DNA from: an uncultured Dorea sp.
Lineage (GTDB): Bacteria; Bacillota; Clostridia; Lachnospirales; Lachnospiraceae
DNA: 14,301 nucleotides
Direction of reading: 5' to 3'
Assembly: GCA_910577685.1 (NCBI GenBank)
Contig: CAJTOH010000065.1
Span: 1-14,301 of the forward strand
The position numbers and the translations under genes were made by a program. The notes below the pieces were generated by a model. The model searched no databases, had not been told where the DNA came from, and saw only the letters and a program-made list of their open reading frames with translations. This document shows, one piece after another, positions 7,336 through 13,166 of the stretch; position 1 is the stretch's first letter; every line of letters begins with the position of its first letter.

Positions 7336-7363
7336 TAAAAACTCTACAGGATAACCTGCGGAG
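7336..7363 (-). terminator. intrinsic terminator upstream of the Septu-like operon
   Basis: Minus-strand hairpin with arms CTCCGCAGG and CCTGTAGAG, loop TTAT and one mismatch plus one G-T pair, followed by TTTTTAT. It ends a transcript from further right and so insulates the defence promoter. No intact gene now feeds into it. Confidence 0.5.
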
Positions 7364-7396
7364 TCCATATTCTTGCATCTGTATAATTGTTCTGCC

Positions 7397-7407
7397 TATC
7401 TCTTGGA
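7397..7407. repeat. internal copy of the rpsI-end core
   Basis: TATCTCTTGGA here is identical to 9274-9284, which encodes the last residues of rpsI (S-K-R). It lies within a small palindrome CTATC-N5-GATAG (7396-7410). Nearby are an inverted repeat TTTTCCGG (7424-7431) / CCGGAAAA (7467-7474) and a tandem repeat of TGTTTATTACC (7447-7457, 7458-7468), which could be recombinase arm sites. It may divide the island into two units joined in tandem. Apart from these repeats the stretch 7364-7595 shows nothing I can call. Confidence 0.35.
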
Positions 7408-7595
7408 TAGTTTCAAACCCTTATTTTCCGGCATTTTCAAGGCATTTGTTTATTACCTGTTTATTACCGGAAAAGTCTCATATGCTCCGCTATTGTTTTA
7501 TTATACATCGGAATCATGATTTTTGTAATACTTCTTCCGGATTTTACAACTGTTCAAACTGAACGTGTTCAGACAGTCCGGAGAGATAGAGGTCG

Positions 7596-7783
7596 TCAAT
7601 CGTCCTCACCATCTTCATTGTCAGTCAAGCCACCGACGACCACTCCGTTTTCATCCCATACGGTGAGAACCTCGTCTTTCGCTGCTGCCAGTACATTTTT
7701 TAATGTCTTTTATTCTTTGCACTCCTCTTTCTTGAACTCCGTTCCCTTGCCTAAATAGTATAATATGATTTCGTCCTCCTTAC
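7596..7783 (-). pseudogene. fragment of a small mobile-element protein
   Basis: Minus-strand frame with protein-like character but no valid start and one internal TAA (7712-7710). After the stop it reads KTLKNVLAAAKDEVLTVWDE and then NGVVVGGLTDNEDGEDD, a typical acidic end. Before the stop it reads LYYLGKGTEFKKEECKE. A ribosome-site-like AAGGAGG (about 7782-7776) precedes it, but the codon in start position is not ATG, GTG or TTG. I recall similar short proteins in clostridial conjugative elements but cannot name the family. It abuts the truncated integrase on the opposite strand, so a deletion or rearrangement joined the two. Confidence 0.4.
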
Positions 7784-7790
7784 TTTTTCA

Positions 7791-8248
7791 GATATTTACA
7801 TCCTCATGTTGATATATTCCGGATGCCGTATCTCGGAACTGCTCGACCTAAAGAAAGAACATGTCAACCTTGAGGAACGCTATTTCAATATCGTCTAGGC
7901 GAAAACCGCAGCCGGAATCCGTGTTGTTCCGATTGCTGACAAGGTTCTCCTATTTTAGAATACTGATATGAACATAGCAAATGTGAATACCTCCTCTGCA
8001 CCCCGGACGGCGGACATTTCATATACCGTAATTATTATGATTCGTACTGGTCTTCTTTGGTTGAGGTTCTAAACATCGACCACACGCCACACTGCACCCG
8101 GCACACCTGCATTTCAATGCTGACCGTCGCAGGTGTCGATGATAAGGTCATCAAAAAAATTGCCGGTCATAAAGGGCAGAGTGCGACGGAGGTTGTATAT
8201 ACCCACTTTGAAATTGAGGAACTAAGCGACGCAATCAACAAGATATGA
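7791..8248 (+). pseudogene. broken tyrosine recombinase/integrase (catalytic domain only)
   Basis: Remnant of an integrative-element tyrosine recombinase. One frame reads LMLIYSGCRISELLDLKKEH, which contains catalytic R-I of the C-terminal domain. Further on it gives TAAGIRVVPIADKVL. A stop TAG interrupts at 7896. A one-base loss near 7949 (expected CTCCCT, seen CTCCT) shifts the frame. The continuing frame reads LEY, a TGA at 7964, then CEYLLCTPDGGHFIYRNYYD, HTPHCTRHT (the HxxR box), IAGHKG (the H/W box) and VVYTHFEIEEL with the nucleophilic tyrosine. It ends normally at 8248. The N-terminal arm-binding and core-binding domains, about 200 residues, are missing. So the protein cannot act, although each catalytic-site residue is still legible, which points to recent decay. 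Confidence 0.85.
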
Positions 8249-8277
8249 CAACAGGCAGGTTCAAGCCTGCCTGTTGT
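8248..8277. terminator. perfect hairpin after the integrase
   Basis: Stem ACAACAGGCAGG / CCTGCCTGTTGT, 12 bases with no mismatch and a 6-base loop, starting on the last base of the integrase stop codon. There is no T-run after it, so it is either a weak or factor-aided terminator or a structural feature of the element. Confidence 0.5.
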
Positions 8278-8283
8278 ATGTTC

Positions 8284-8318
8284 TCACATTATCCCATATC
8301 GCCTCACACTATCCCACA
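8284..8318. repeat. two 15-base direct repeats after the integrase
   Basis: TCACATTATCCCATA (8284-8298) and TCACACTATCCCACA (8304-8318) differ at two positions and are 20 bases apart, about two helical turns. Protein-binding sites, for example for the lost recombinase or its excision factor, are possible; no function is shown. Confidence 0.4.
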
Positions 8319-8331
8319 AACGATTTTACCC

Positions 8332-8360
8332 TTGAATTCTCTGCCCTCTTATGGTATATT
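8332..8360 (+). promoter_or_regulatory. promoter of the antitoxin RNA
   Basis: TTGAAT (8332-8337), exactly 17 bases, then TATATT (8355-8360), a good sigma-70 match with no reading frame and ribosome site behind it. It faces the toxin gene and so fits an antisense RNA promoter. Predicted start near 8367. Confidence 0.65.
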
Positions 8361-8366
8361 ATAAAT

Positions 8367-8460
8367 ACAAAAAGACAACCGCCCACAAGGTGGGTTGACC
8401 AAATGAATGATAGAAAAATCCACCCTTCCACTCGGTCAAAGTTTTGGGGTGGTTTTTCTA
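8367..8460 (+). ncRNA. antisense antitoxin RNA of a type I toxin-antitoxin pair
   Basis: Predicted RNA of about 94 bases, from the promoter at 8332-8360 to the T-run of the hairpin at 8412-8459. It has no open frame with a ribosome site. Its 5' end (8376-8400) contains CAACCGCCCAC then GGTGGGTTGACC, which fold on themselves and resemble the 5' end of the convergent toxin mRNA (8613-8588; CAACCG, GGTGGGCTGACC). The two RNAs overlap fully at the shared terminator hairpin, so the loops are exactly complementary, and GCCCAC here can pair with GTGGGC in the toxin leader. This is the plan of the pAD1 par (RNA I/RNA II) family. The RNA itself was not observed; it is inferred from promoter, terminator and layout. 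Confidence 0.6.
8412..8459. terminator. bidirectional terminator shared by toxin mRNA and antitoxin RNA
   Basis: Arms AGAAAAATCCACCC (8412-8425) and GGGTGGTTTTTCT (8447-8459) pair with one bulged T. The T-runs on both strands let it stop transcription from either side. The 21-base loop contains CGGTCAAAG. Confidence 0.75.
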
Positions 8461-8467
8461 TGTAGAC

Positions 8468-8557
8468 CTACTTACAAAACGTAAAAACGAATGTAAGCAA
8501 CGCCAAAAGGAACAGACCAAAGGTCATAATATCCTTAAAATCAAAATGATTTTTCAT
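8468..8557 (-). CDS. 29-aa holin-like toxin peptide (type I toxin, Hol-Tox/Fst-like)
   Basis: A peptide too short for normal gene calling. After a polar start (MKNHFDFKD) comes one hydrophobic span IMTFGLFLLALLTFVFTF (10-27) and then CK. The pattern FGLFLLALLT is the hallmark of putative holin-like toxins (Hol-Tox family), small membrane peptides that stop growth when their antisense RNA is lost. The ATG at 8557 has a strong GGGGGTG site 6 bases upstream; an ATG at 8563 overlaps that site and is less likely. Its promoter (8623-8651), leader repeat and shared terminator with a convergent RNA match a plasmid or element stabilisation module. It sits between the broken integrase and the ribbon-helix-helix gene. 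The match is by motif only. Confidence 0.75.
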   Translation of the reverse strand: MKNHFDFKDIMTFGLFLLALLTFVFTFCK

Positions 8558-8622
8558 AGGCATCACCCCCATTCTATAAAAATGAGAGGTCAGCCCACCC
8601 TGCAACACGGTTGTCATGTCGT

Positions 8623-8651
8623 ATTTTATCATATTTTCTTATGTTCTACAA
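8623..8651 (-). promoter_or_regulatory. promoter of the toxin mRNA
   Basis: Minus strand: -35 TTGTAG (8651-8646), 17 bases, -10 TAAAAT (8628-8623). Predicted start near 8616, giving a leader of about 59 bases before the toxin ATG and a total RNA of about 200 bases. The leader begins with the CAACCG...GGGCTGACC repeat that mirrors the antitoxin RNA. Confidence 0.65.
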
Positions 8652-8655
8652 TCTT

Positions 8656-9063
8656 TTATTTTTTATGTGTCTTTCCAATTACCCGCCGAACCTCGGAAGT
8701 CTTTTCACAATGGATGCTCCTGCTGCCAGTCACATCATTTATGAATCCCTCCTTGAGATATATGAAATATCCCTCCTCCTTTGAATAGGACATATCCTCA
8801 ATCATATCATAATATTTTTTCGGAACTTGCCACTTTTCCAACATGCGACGCTGCTCCTCATTGAATCCCTGCTTTTTCTTCCCGAACTTACTTTCCCCGG
8901 ATGCAAGGTCATCACATATCAGTGCATAGAGATATTCGTTGACCGACATCCCGATTGCGGATGCTGCTGCCCGTATTCTTTCTTTTTCCCCTATTGGTAT
9001 TTTGAAATTTATCCGGTCATAATGCTCTTTTGCGTGTTGGTTTTTATACTCCGTCCGGTTCAC
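8656..9063 (-). CDS. ribbon-helix-helix (Arc-like) protein of the mobile element
   Basis: With the GTG at 9063, 135 residues. AGAGGTGG lies 5 bases before that GTG, whereas the longer frame to 9120 lacks a site. Residues 17-52 (RINFKIPIGEKERIRAAASA, then IGMSVNEYLYALICDDL) form a strand-helix-helix unit typical of Arc/MetJ-like DNA-binding proteins. Residues 60-90 are basic and helical. The last 45 residues (KEEGYFIYLKEGFINDV and on) form a second, unknown part. Relatives are common in clostridial conjugative and mobilisable elements, as relaxosome accessory proteins or regulators, so its presence supports a mobile origin. No relaxase is next to it, and its target is unknown. The last codon is 5 bases from the toxin promoter. 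Confidence 0.75.
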   Translation of the reverse strand: MNRTEYKNQHAKEHYDRINFKIPIGEKERIRAAASAIGMSVNEYLYALICDDLASGESKFGKKKQGFNEEQRRMLEKWQVPKKYYDMIEDMSYSKEEGYFIYLKEGFINDVTGSRSIHCEKTSEVRRVIGKTHKK

Positions 9064-9204
9064 TGATACCACCTCTTTTCCTGTTTTTTGCATCATAACA
9101 TTGTCGTGCGCACGACACAAGGAAAAGATTTTCTTATTTGTCAGTTACGTGTTAGTTACCGTGAAAATTTTGTGTGATTTTGTACTGTTTCATAGGAAAT
9201 TCAG

Positions 9205-9241
9205 AGTATAAGAAAACCCCGGAAACACGCTGTTTCCGGGG
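9205..9241 (-). terminator. terminator of the rplM-rpsI operon
   Basis: Perfect 11-base stem CCCCGGAAACA / TGTTTCCGGGG with a 3-base loop (9217-9241), followed on the minus strand by TTTTCTTAT. It lies 31 bases after the rpsI stop and on the island side of the att-like repeat. The stretch 9064-9204 upstream of it holds nothing else that I can identify. Confidence 0.85.
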
Positions 9242-9258
9242 AATGTCTCTCTTTTGCA

Positions 9259-9288
9259 ATATTCTCTTGAATTATCTCTTGGAGAACT
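9259..9288. repeat. rpsI-end att-like repeat (proximal copy)
   Basis: Last 17 bases of rpsI and the 13 bases after it. Matches 5000-5029 at 25 of 30 positions in the same orientation, and its core TATCTCTTGGA matches 7397-7407 exactly. The 3' end of rpsI is a known integration site for tyrosine-recombinase elements in Firmicutes (established for streptococcal ICEs), which makes this copy a likely att site. Confidence 0.55.
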
Positions 9289-9664
9289 GCGGAGCCCTAC
9301 GCGCCGCCTTAAGACCGTACTTCTTACGCTCTTTCATACGCGGATCACGTGTCAGGAACCCTGCTTTCTTAAGCACCGGCCTATAATCTGCATCTGCCTG
9401 AAGCAGCGCTCTTGCGATACCATGGCGGATTGCTCCTGCCTGTCCTGTGTAGCCGCCGCCCTTTACATTAACTTTAACGTCGAACTTCCCCTCTGTCTCT
9501 GTCGCAACCAAAGGCTGGCGAACGACAACCTTCAATGTCTCTAATCCGAGATACTCATCGATATCTCTTTTATTTATCGTAACCTTACCTGTTCCTGGTA
9601 CTAAATACACTCTTGCAATTGATTTTTTTCTTCTTCCTGTTCCGTAGAATTTTGCATTAGCCAC
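9272..9664 (-). CDS. rpsI: 30S ribosomal protein S9
   Basis: 130 aa, normal length for uS9. It starts ANAKFYGTGRRKKSIARVYL and ends in the conserved basic tail ending FSKR that reaches the P-site tRNA. The start is GTG at 9664 with AGAGGAGG upstream. It lies 26 bases after rplM in the usual rplM-rpsI pair. The full reading frame is intact, so the putative integration at its 3' end restored or spared the last codons. Confidence 0.98.
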   Translation of the reverse strand: MANAKFYGTGRRKKSIARVYLVPGTGKVTINKRDIDEYLGLETLKVVVRQPLVATETEGKFDVKVNVKGGGYTGQAGAIRHGIARALLQADADYRPVLKKAGFLTRDPRMKERKKYGLKAARRAPQFSKR

Positions 9665-9690
9665 TTTAATATCCTCCTCTCAACCTTCTC

Positions 9691-10119
9691 TTACAGTTTC
9701 AGTTCAACCGGCTTTTGAGCCTGCTGATTGTGCTCCGGTCCGGCATATACATGAAGTTTCTTAATCATGGATCTTCCCAAAGGTCCTTTTGGAAGCATAC
9801 CCTTAACAGCAAGTTCAATCACTTTCTCAGGCTTCTTGTCCATCATCTCTGCCAGCGTAGTCTCCTTCATGCCTCCTACATAGTCAGAGTGATGATAATA
9901 AATCTTCTGCTCCATCTTCTTGCCTGTTACTTTTATCTTCTCAGCATTAACAATCACTACATAATCTCCGGTATCAATATGCGGAGTAAATTCCGGCTTG
10001 TTCTTACCTCTTAAAATCTTAGCCACTTCTGATGTCAGACGGCCTAACGTACATCCCGCAGCATCAACTACATACCATTTTCTTTCAATCTTATCTGGAT
10101 TCGCCATATAAGTTTTCAT
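9691..10119 (-). CDS. rplM: 50S ribosomal protein L13
   Basis: 142 aa, normal length for uL13. Typical segments are KWYVVDAAGCTLGRLTSEVA, DYVVIVNAEKI, KKMEQKIYYHHSDYVGG and GMLPKGPLGR. The ATG at 10119 has AGGAGG seven bases upstream. It is the first gene of the rplM-rpsI operon and is preceded by its own promoter and a structured leader. Confidence 0.98.
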   Translation of the reverse strand: MKTYMANPDKIERKWYVVDAAGCTLGRLTSEVAKILRGKNKPEFTPHIDTGDYVVIVNAEKIKVTGKKMEQKIYYHHSDYVGGMKETTLAEMMDKKPEKVIELAVKGMLPKGPLGRSMIKKLHVYAGPEHNQQAQKPVELKL

Positions 10120-10265
10120 CGGTCTACCTCCTGTGAAACATTAACATATTCATGATAATCATACACGCAGCAACCTGCGAAAGGCAGTTCTTACGCATAT
10201 TATGGTATCGAAATCAATAAGGCTCCGGGGCTTTGGCTCCTCACTGTTTCTCTTTTTGTCATACT
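10120..10265 (-). promoter_or_regulatory. structured leader of rplM (probable L13 autoregulatory leader)
   Basis: A leader of about 145 bases without a reading frame. Near the gene it can form CGCAG-GTTG-CTGCG (10179-10166), or alternatively CTGC-CTTTC-GCAG (10187-10175). These share bases and exclude each other, a sign of a regulatory switch. A further palindrome ATGAT-T-ATCAT follows. Firmicutes are known to have an L13 leader at this place that responds to the ribosomal protein; identity with that family is inferred from position and structure only. Confidence 0.5.
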
Positions 10266-10270
10266 GTTAG

Positions 10271-10299
10271 ATTATATTATACGGAGCCGCGTGTGTCAA
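10271..10299 (-). promoter_or_regulatory. consensus promoter of rplM-rpsI
   Basis: Minus strand TTGACA (10299-10294), 17 bases, TATAAT (10276-10271): a perfect sigma-70 consensus, as expected for ribosomal protein genes. It lies 55 bases beyond the stop of the peptidase gene, between which (10300-10353) is only a short repeat GTGCCGCAAAA/GTGCCGTAAAA and no clear terminator. Confidence 0.9.
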
Positions 10300-10353
10300 C
10301 CATTTTCTTCTATTTTTACGGCACTTTTGCGGCACTATTTTTGCAGCAGAACT

Positions 10354-11229
10354 TTACCCCGGATTCTTCTCAAAATGCTGATAATCAATCGGATCCGTCC
10401 AGTCTCCGCCCCATGTGAATCCATACTTGGCAAAAATCTGATAGCAGGCGTCTTCATGCCCGATCATATGCGGCTCGCCGTTCGCCCTGTCTACATACCG
10501 CTCCATATCCTTATAATTCTCCCTGAAACTTCCGTCCGCGTTGTACGCCACACAAGGATTCTGAAGCGGATTGATATCGATTGCATATCCCAGAGCATGA
10601 TTCGATAACTGTTCCGTTCCGGCAACGGTTCTATAGTTAAATGCCGACGTATTGTTATTCTCAATAGAATTCTTATCCGAAGAAGAGCCGTCCTCCATCC
10701 AAAAATTTTCAATCAAATACATAGAAGCGATCTCATACTCCTGCTCATATAATTCACGGAAAATATTTCTTACGTCCTCCGCAATACCGGCGTTTACAAT
10801 CAACTCGCCGACCTGAACCTCGTGGCTGAAATTGTAATGAAGAACCTTAACATAGCGAAGCTGCTCCCGGCTGATGTTTTCATTATCCACATAGGATTTT
10901 CCGGCAATGTATTGGAAAATATTATCATTAATTTCGACTGCAATAAAATACTGGTCAAGCAGCCCCGAATCAACCTGAGCCTTATCCACAATGGTTCCGA
11001 CTCCGATATCCTGAATCGGCGGCAAAGCAGCCGGCGGATCGGCGGCCGGAGCCGTGCCGGCAGCCTGCTCTAAATCCGCCTTGTCTTTGACATTGCCGGA
11101 ATCCGCTTTTTTCGTGTCGGTCATCTTGAAATAAATCAAGACTGCCAATATAATCGTCAGCAACACAAGTACGGCCGCCATAATACGCGTTATGATACTT
11201 AATGTATTATTTTGTGTTCTATTTCCCAA
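10354..11229 (-). CDS. membrane-anchored VanY/M15-family D-Ala-D-Ala carboxypeptidase-like protein
   Basis: With the TTG start at 11229 it has 291 residues. One membrane span (about 11-34) is followed by an alanine/proline-rich linker to about 72, a helical middle part (85-190) and a C-terminal M15 zinc peptidase domain. The zinc motif SNHALGYAIDI gives H211 and D218; the third ligand is H285 in DYQHFE. So the catalytic site is complete, and the enzyme should trim D-Ala or cut peptide stems of peptidoglycan outside the cell. The frame extends to a GTG at 11250, but that GTG is followed directly by AAGGAGG, the ribosome site for the TTG, so TTG is the likely true start. It lies 34 bases after tyrS and is probably co-transcribed with it. 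VanY carboxypeptidase and endolysin-like endopeptidase activities cannot be told apart here. Confidence 0.85.
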   Translation of the reverse strand: MGNRTQNNTLSIITRIMAAVLVLLTIILAVLIYFKMTDTKKADSGNVKDKADLEQAAGTAPAADPPAALPPIQDIGVGTIVDKAQVDSGLLDQYFIAVEINDNIFQYIAGKSYVDNENISREQLRYVKVLHYNFSHEVQVGELIVNAGIAEDVRNIFRELYEQEYEIASMYLIENFWMEDGSSSDKNSIENNNTSAFNYRTVAGTEQLSNHALGYAIDINPLQNPCVAYNADGSFRENYKDMERYVDRANGEPHMIGHEDACYQIFAKYGFTWGGDWTDPIDYQHFEKNPG

Positions 11230-11263
11230 TCCGTCTCGCCTCCTTATCACATAGCATACTATA

Positions 11264-12487
11264 TTATTTTACAACTATTTTTCTAAAGTTCTTCTTACCT
11301 TTCTTTAAGACGACTCCGTCGCCGGACAAATCTTCTGCCGTAAATTCGGCGTGGATATCGCTGATCTTTTCTCCGTCGACGGCCACTCCGCCCTGAGTTA
11401 CCGCACGGCGGGCGTCCGATTTGCTGGAAACCAGTCCCGAGACAGTCAGCATTGTCAGGATATCGATTTTCCCGTCCGCAAGATCTGCTTCGGTAAGTTC
11501 CGCACAAGGCATATCTGCCGCCGCTCCCTGACTGAACAGAGCCTTCGCCGCGTCCATCGCCTTATGCGCTTCTTCTTCTCCATGCACCATCTTGGTCAGC
11601 TCAAACGCAAGGATCTCTTTCGCCTGGTTCAACTGTGCGCCCTCCCATGAATCCATCTTGTCGATTTCGTCAAGGGGAAGGAAGGTCAGCATACGAATAC
11701 ATTTTAAAACATCTGCATCGGCTACATTTCTCCAGTATTGGTAGAACTCGAACGGAGATGTCTTGTCCGGATCAAGCCAAACAGCCCCCTTCTGCGTCTT
11801 TCCCATCTTATTGCCCTCGGAATTCAAAAGCAGGGTAATCGTCATGGCGCACGCATTTTTCCCGAGTTTACGGCGGATCAGCTCAGTTCCTCCCAGCATA
11901 TTGCTCCATTGATCGTCGCCGCCAAACTGCAGATTACAGCCGTATTTCTGGAACAGTGCGTAGAAATCATAGCTCTGCATGATCATGTAGTTGAATTCCA
12001 AAAAGCTTAATCCCCTCTCCAGACGCTGTTTGTAACATTCTGCCGTCAGCATACGGTTCACACTGAAATGCGCACCTACCTCCCGCAGTACCTCGATATA
12101 GTTCAGGCTATTCAGCCAATCCGCATTATTGACCATCATTGCCTTTCCTTCCGAAAAATCGATAAAACGGCTCATCTGTTTCTTAAAACAATCACAGTTA
12201 TGCCGGATCGTCTCCTCCGTCATCATCTGACGCATATCCGTCCTTCCCGACGGATCCCCAACCATCGCCGTACCGCCGCCGATCAGGGCGATCGGCTTAT
12301 TTCCGGCCTCCTGCAGACGTTTCATCAGGCACAACGCCATAAAATGCCCTACGTGAAGGCTGTCTGCCGTCGGGTCGAAACCGATGTAAAATACTGCCTT
12401 TCCGTTATTAATCAGCTCCCTGATCTCCTCTTCATCCGTAACCTGTGCAATCAAACCTCTTGCCTGCAATTCTTCATAAATTCCCAT
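11264..12487 (-). CDS. tyrS: tyrosyl-tRNA synthetase
   Basis: 407 aa, normal for bacterial TyrRS of the TyrS type. The class I signatures are HVGH (45-48) and KMGKT (227-231). Substrate-binding segments are YIGFDPTADS (34-43), QSYDFYALF (171-179) and GGDDQW (189-194). A C-terminal S4 RNA-binding domain runs from about 345 to the end (DILTMLTVSGLVSSKSDARR, then VAVDGEKI). The ATG at 12487 is preceded by GGAAAGG. The upstream T-box leader with a tyrosine specifier confirms the specificity. The VanY-like gene follows. Confidence 0.98.
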   Translation of the reverse strand: MGIYEELQARGLIAQVTDEEEIRELINNGKAVFYIGFDPTADSLHVGHFMALCLMKRLQEAGNKPIALIGGGTAMVGDPSGRTDMRQMMTEETIRHNCDCFKKQMSRFIDFSEGKAMMVNNADWLNSLNYIEVLREVGAHFSVNRMLTAECYKQRLERGLSFLEFNYMIMQSYDFYALFQKYGCNLQFGGDDQWSNMLGGTELIRRKLGKNACAMTITLLLNSEGNKMGKTQKGAVWLDPDKTSPFEFYQYWRNVADADVLKCIRMLTFLPLDEIDKMDSWEGAQLNQAKEILAFELTKMVHGEEEAHKAMDAAKALFSQGAAADMPCAELTEADLADGKIDILTMLTVSGLVSSKSDARRAVTQGGVAVDGEKISDIHAEFTAEDLSGDGVVLKKGKKNFRKIVVK

Positions 12488-12585
12488 GTTAATCTTTTCC
12501 TTTCCTGATCATAATCTTTGCGAATCCCTTATGTTCCAACGGACTTTCCGACATATATATCCCTCTTTCATCGTCTGCAGCCAAT

Positions 12586-13004
12586 AAAAAAAGCCCCTAT
12601 CATTTAGATAAGGGCGGATATATATTCCGCGGTACCACCTTGATTCACCGACAGCTCACACTGTCAGCCTCTGTCAGTTGCATGTTCACAACCTTCGCAC
12701 GGTAACGTGTGCCTCCCGTCACAGCCTACTCGCCTACACTCTTTTCACTTAGATATCCGACAATCCTCAAAACCTCTGCAAAACCCATACCCGTAAGCTC
12801 AAATAAAGATTTCTATCCGTCAAATATCAAAAAATGTATGCTTTCTGTGTGCAGCTCCAAGATGTATTCATAATCCATTCCTTCACGCGCCTCTCATCAG
12901 CCGGCTGCTTTCTGTCCGGGTGTATGCGATTACTACTTCTTCTTTTCAAAGCCTTTAGAAAATATTGGTTCAGACATCGGATCATACTCCATCTGTCTGC
13001 CTTG
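12586..13004 (-). promoter_or_regulatory. tyrosine T-box leader of tyrS
   Basis: The T-box AAGGTGGTACCGCGG (12641-12627) binds the acceptor end of uncharged tRNA. Just before it is the usual hairpin region with GCTGACAG / CTGTCGG. The terminator GCCCTTATC / GATAGGGGC with TTTTTTT follows at 12616-12586. Stem I closes with GCTTT (12952-12948) to AAAGC (12844-12840). AGTA (12934-12931 or 12937-12934) lies opposite the specifier loop, flanked by AAGA/TCTT and AATC/GATT pairs. The specifier is TAC (12866-12864), a tyrosine codon, followed by A. So low charged tRNA-Tyr should turn tyrS on. The leader is about 420 bases, long for the class; a short extra hairpin CAGACA/TGTCTG precedes Stem I. The stretch 12488-12585 is plain untranslated RNA. 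Confidence 0.88.
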
Positions 13005-13010
13005 AATAGA

Positions 13011-13039
13011 ATCCTAACGTATTTGGACAGTTTTGTCAA
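13011..13039 (-). promoter_or_regulatory. promoter of the tyrS T-box transcript
   Basis: Minus strand TTGACA (13039-13034), 17 bases, TAGGAT (13016-13011). Its start near 13004 lies just before the first leader hairpin and gives complete Stem I. Confidence 0.7.
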
Positions 13040-13068
13040 GATAAAAGAAAATGTAACTTGGTACTTTT

Positions 13069-13100
13069 GTAACAGTTCGGCCTACCGGCTTCACTGTTAC
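13069..13100. repeat. inverted repeat between divergent transcription units
   Basis: Arms GTAACAGT (13069-13076) and ACTGTTAC (13093-13100) with an inner CGG-CCTA-CCG hairpin, followed on the plus strand by ATTTTT. It lies between the two divergent promoters, where no gene should need a terminator, so it may be an operator or the end of a small RNA; function unknown. Confidence 0.4.
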
Positions 13101-13144
13101 GTAATTTTTCCCATAGAAGTATAGTCATTACGCCTGTGATTTGG

Positions 13145-13150
13145 TATAAT
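13145..13150 (+). promoter_or_regulatory. extended -10 promoter of the sensor gene
   Basis: TGGTATAAT, a perfect -10 with the TGn extension, about 66 bases before the gene start. The -35 region (17 bases upstream) is poor, which an extended -10 can compensate. Confidence 0.55.
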
Positions 13151-13166
13151 AGTAGAAATAGCAAAG

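Noticed and set aside
7447..7468. CRISPR or iteron array
   Set aside because: Only two contiguous 11-base units without spacers; not an array.
8444..8788. 114-aa plus-strand frame
   Set aside because: It runs antisense through the toxin gene and its promoter and into the RHH gene, without a ribosome site.
12827..13039. 70-aa minus-strand frame upstream of tyrS
   Set aside because: It lies in the T-box Stem I region, begins at the -35 box and has no ribosome site.
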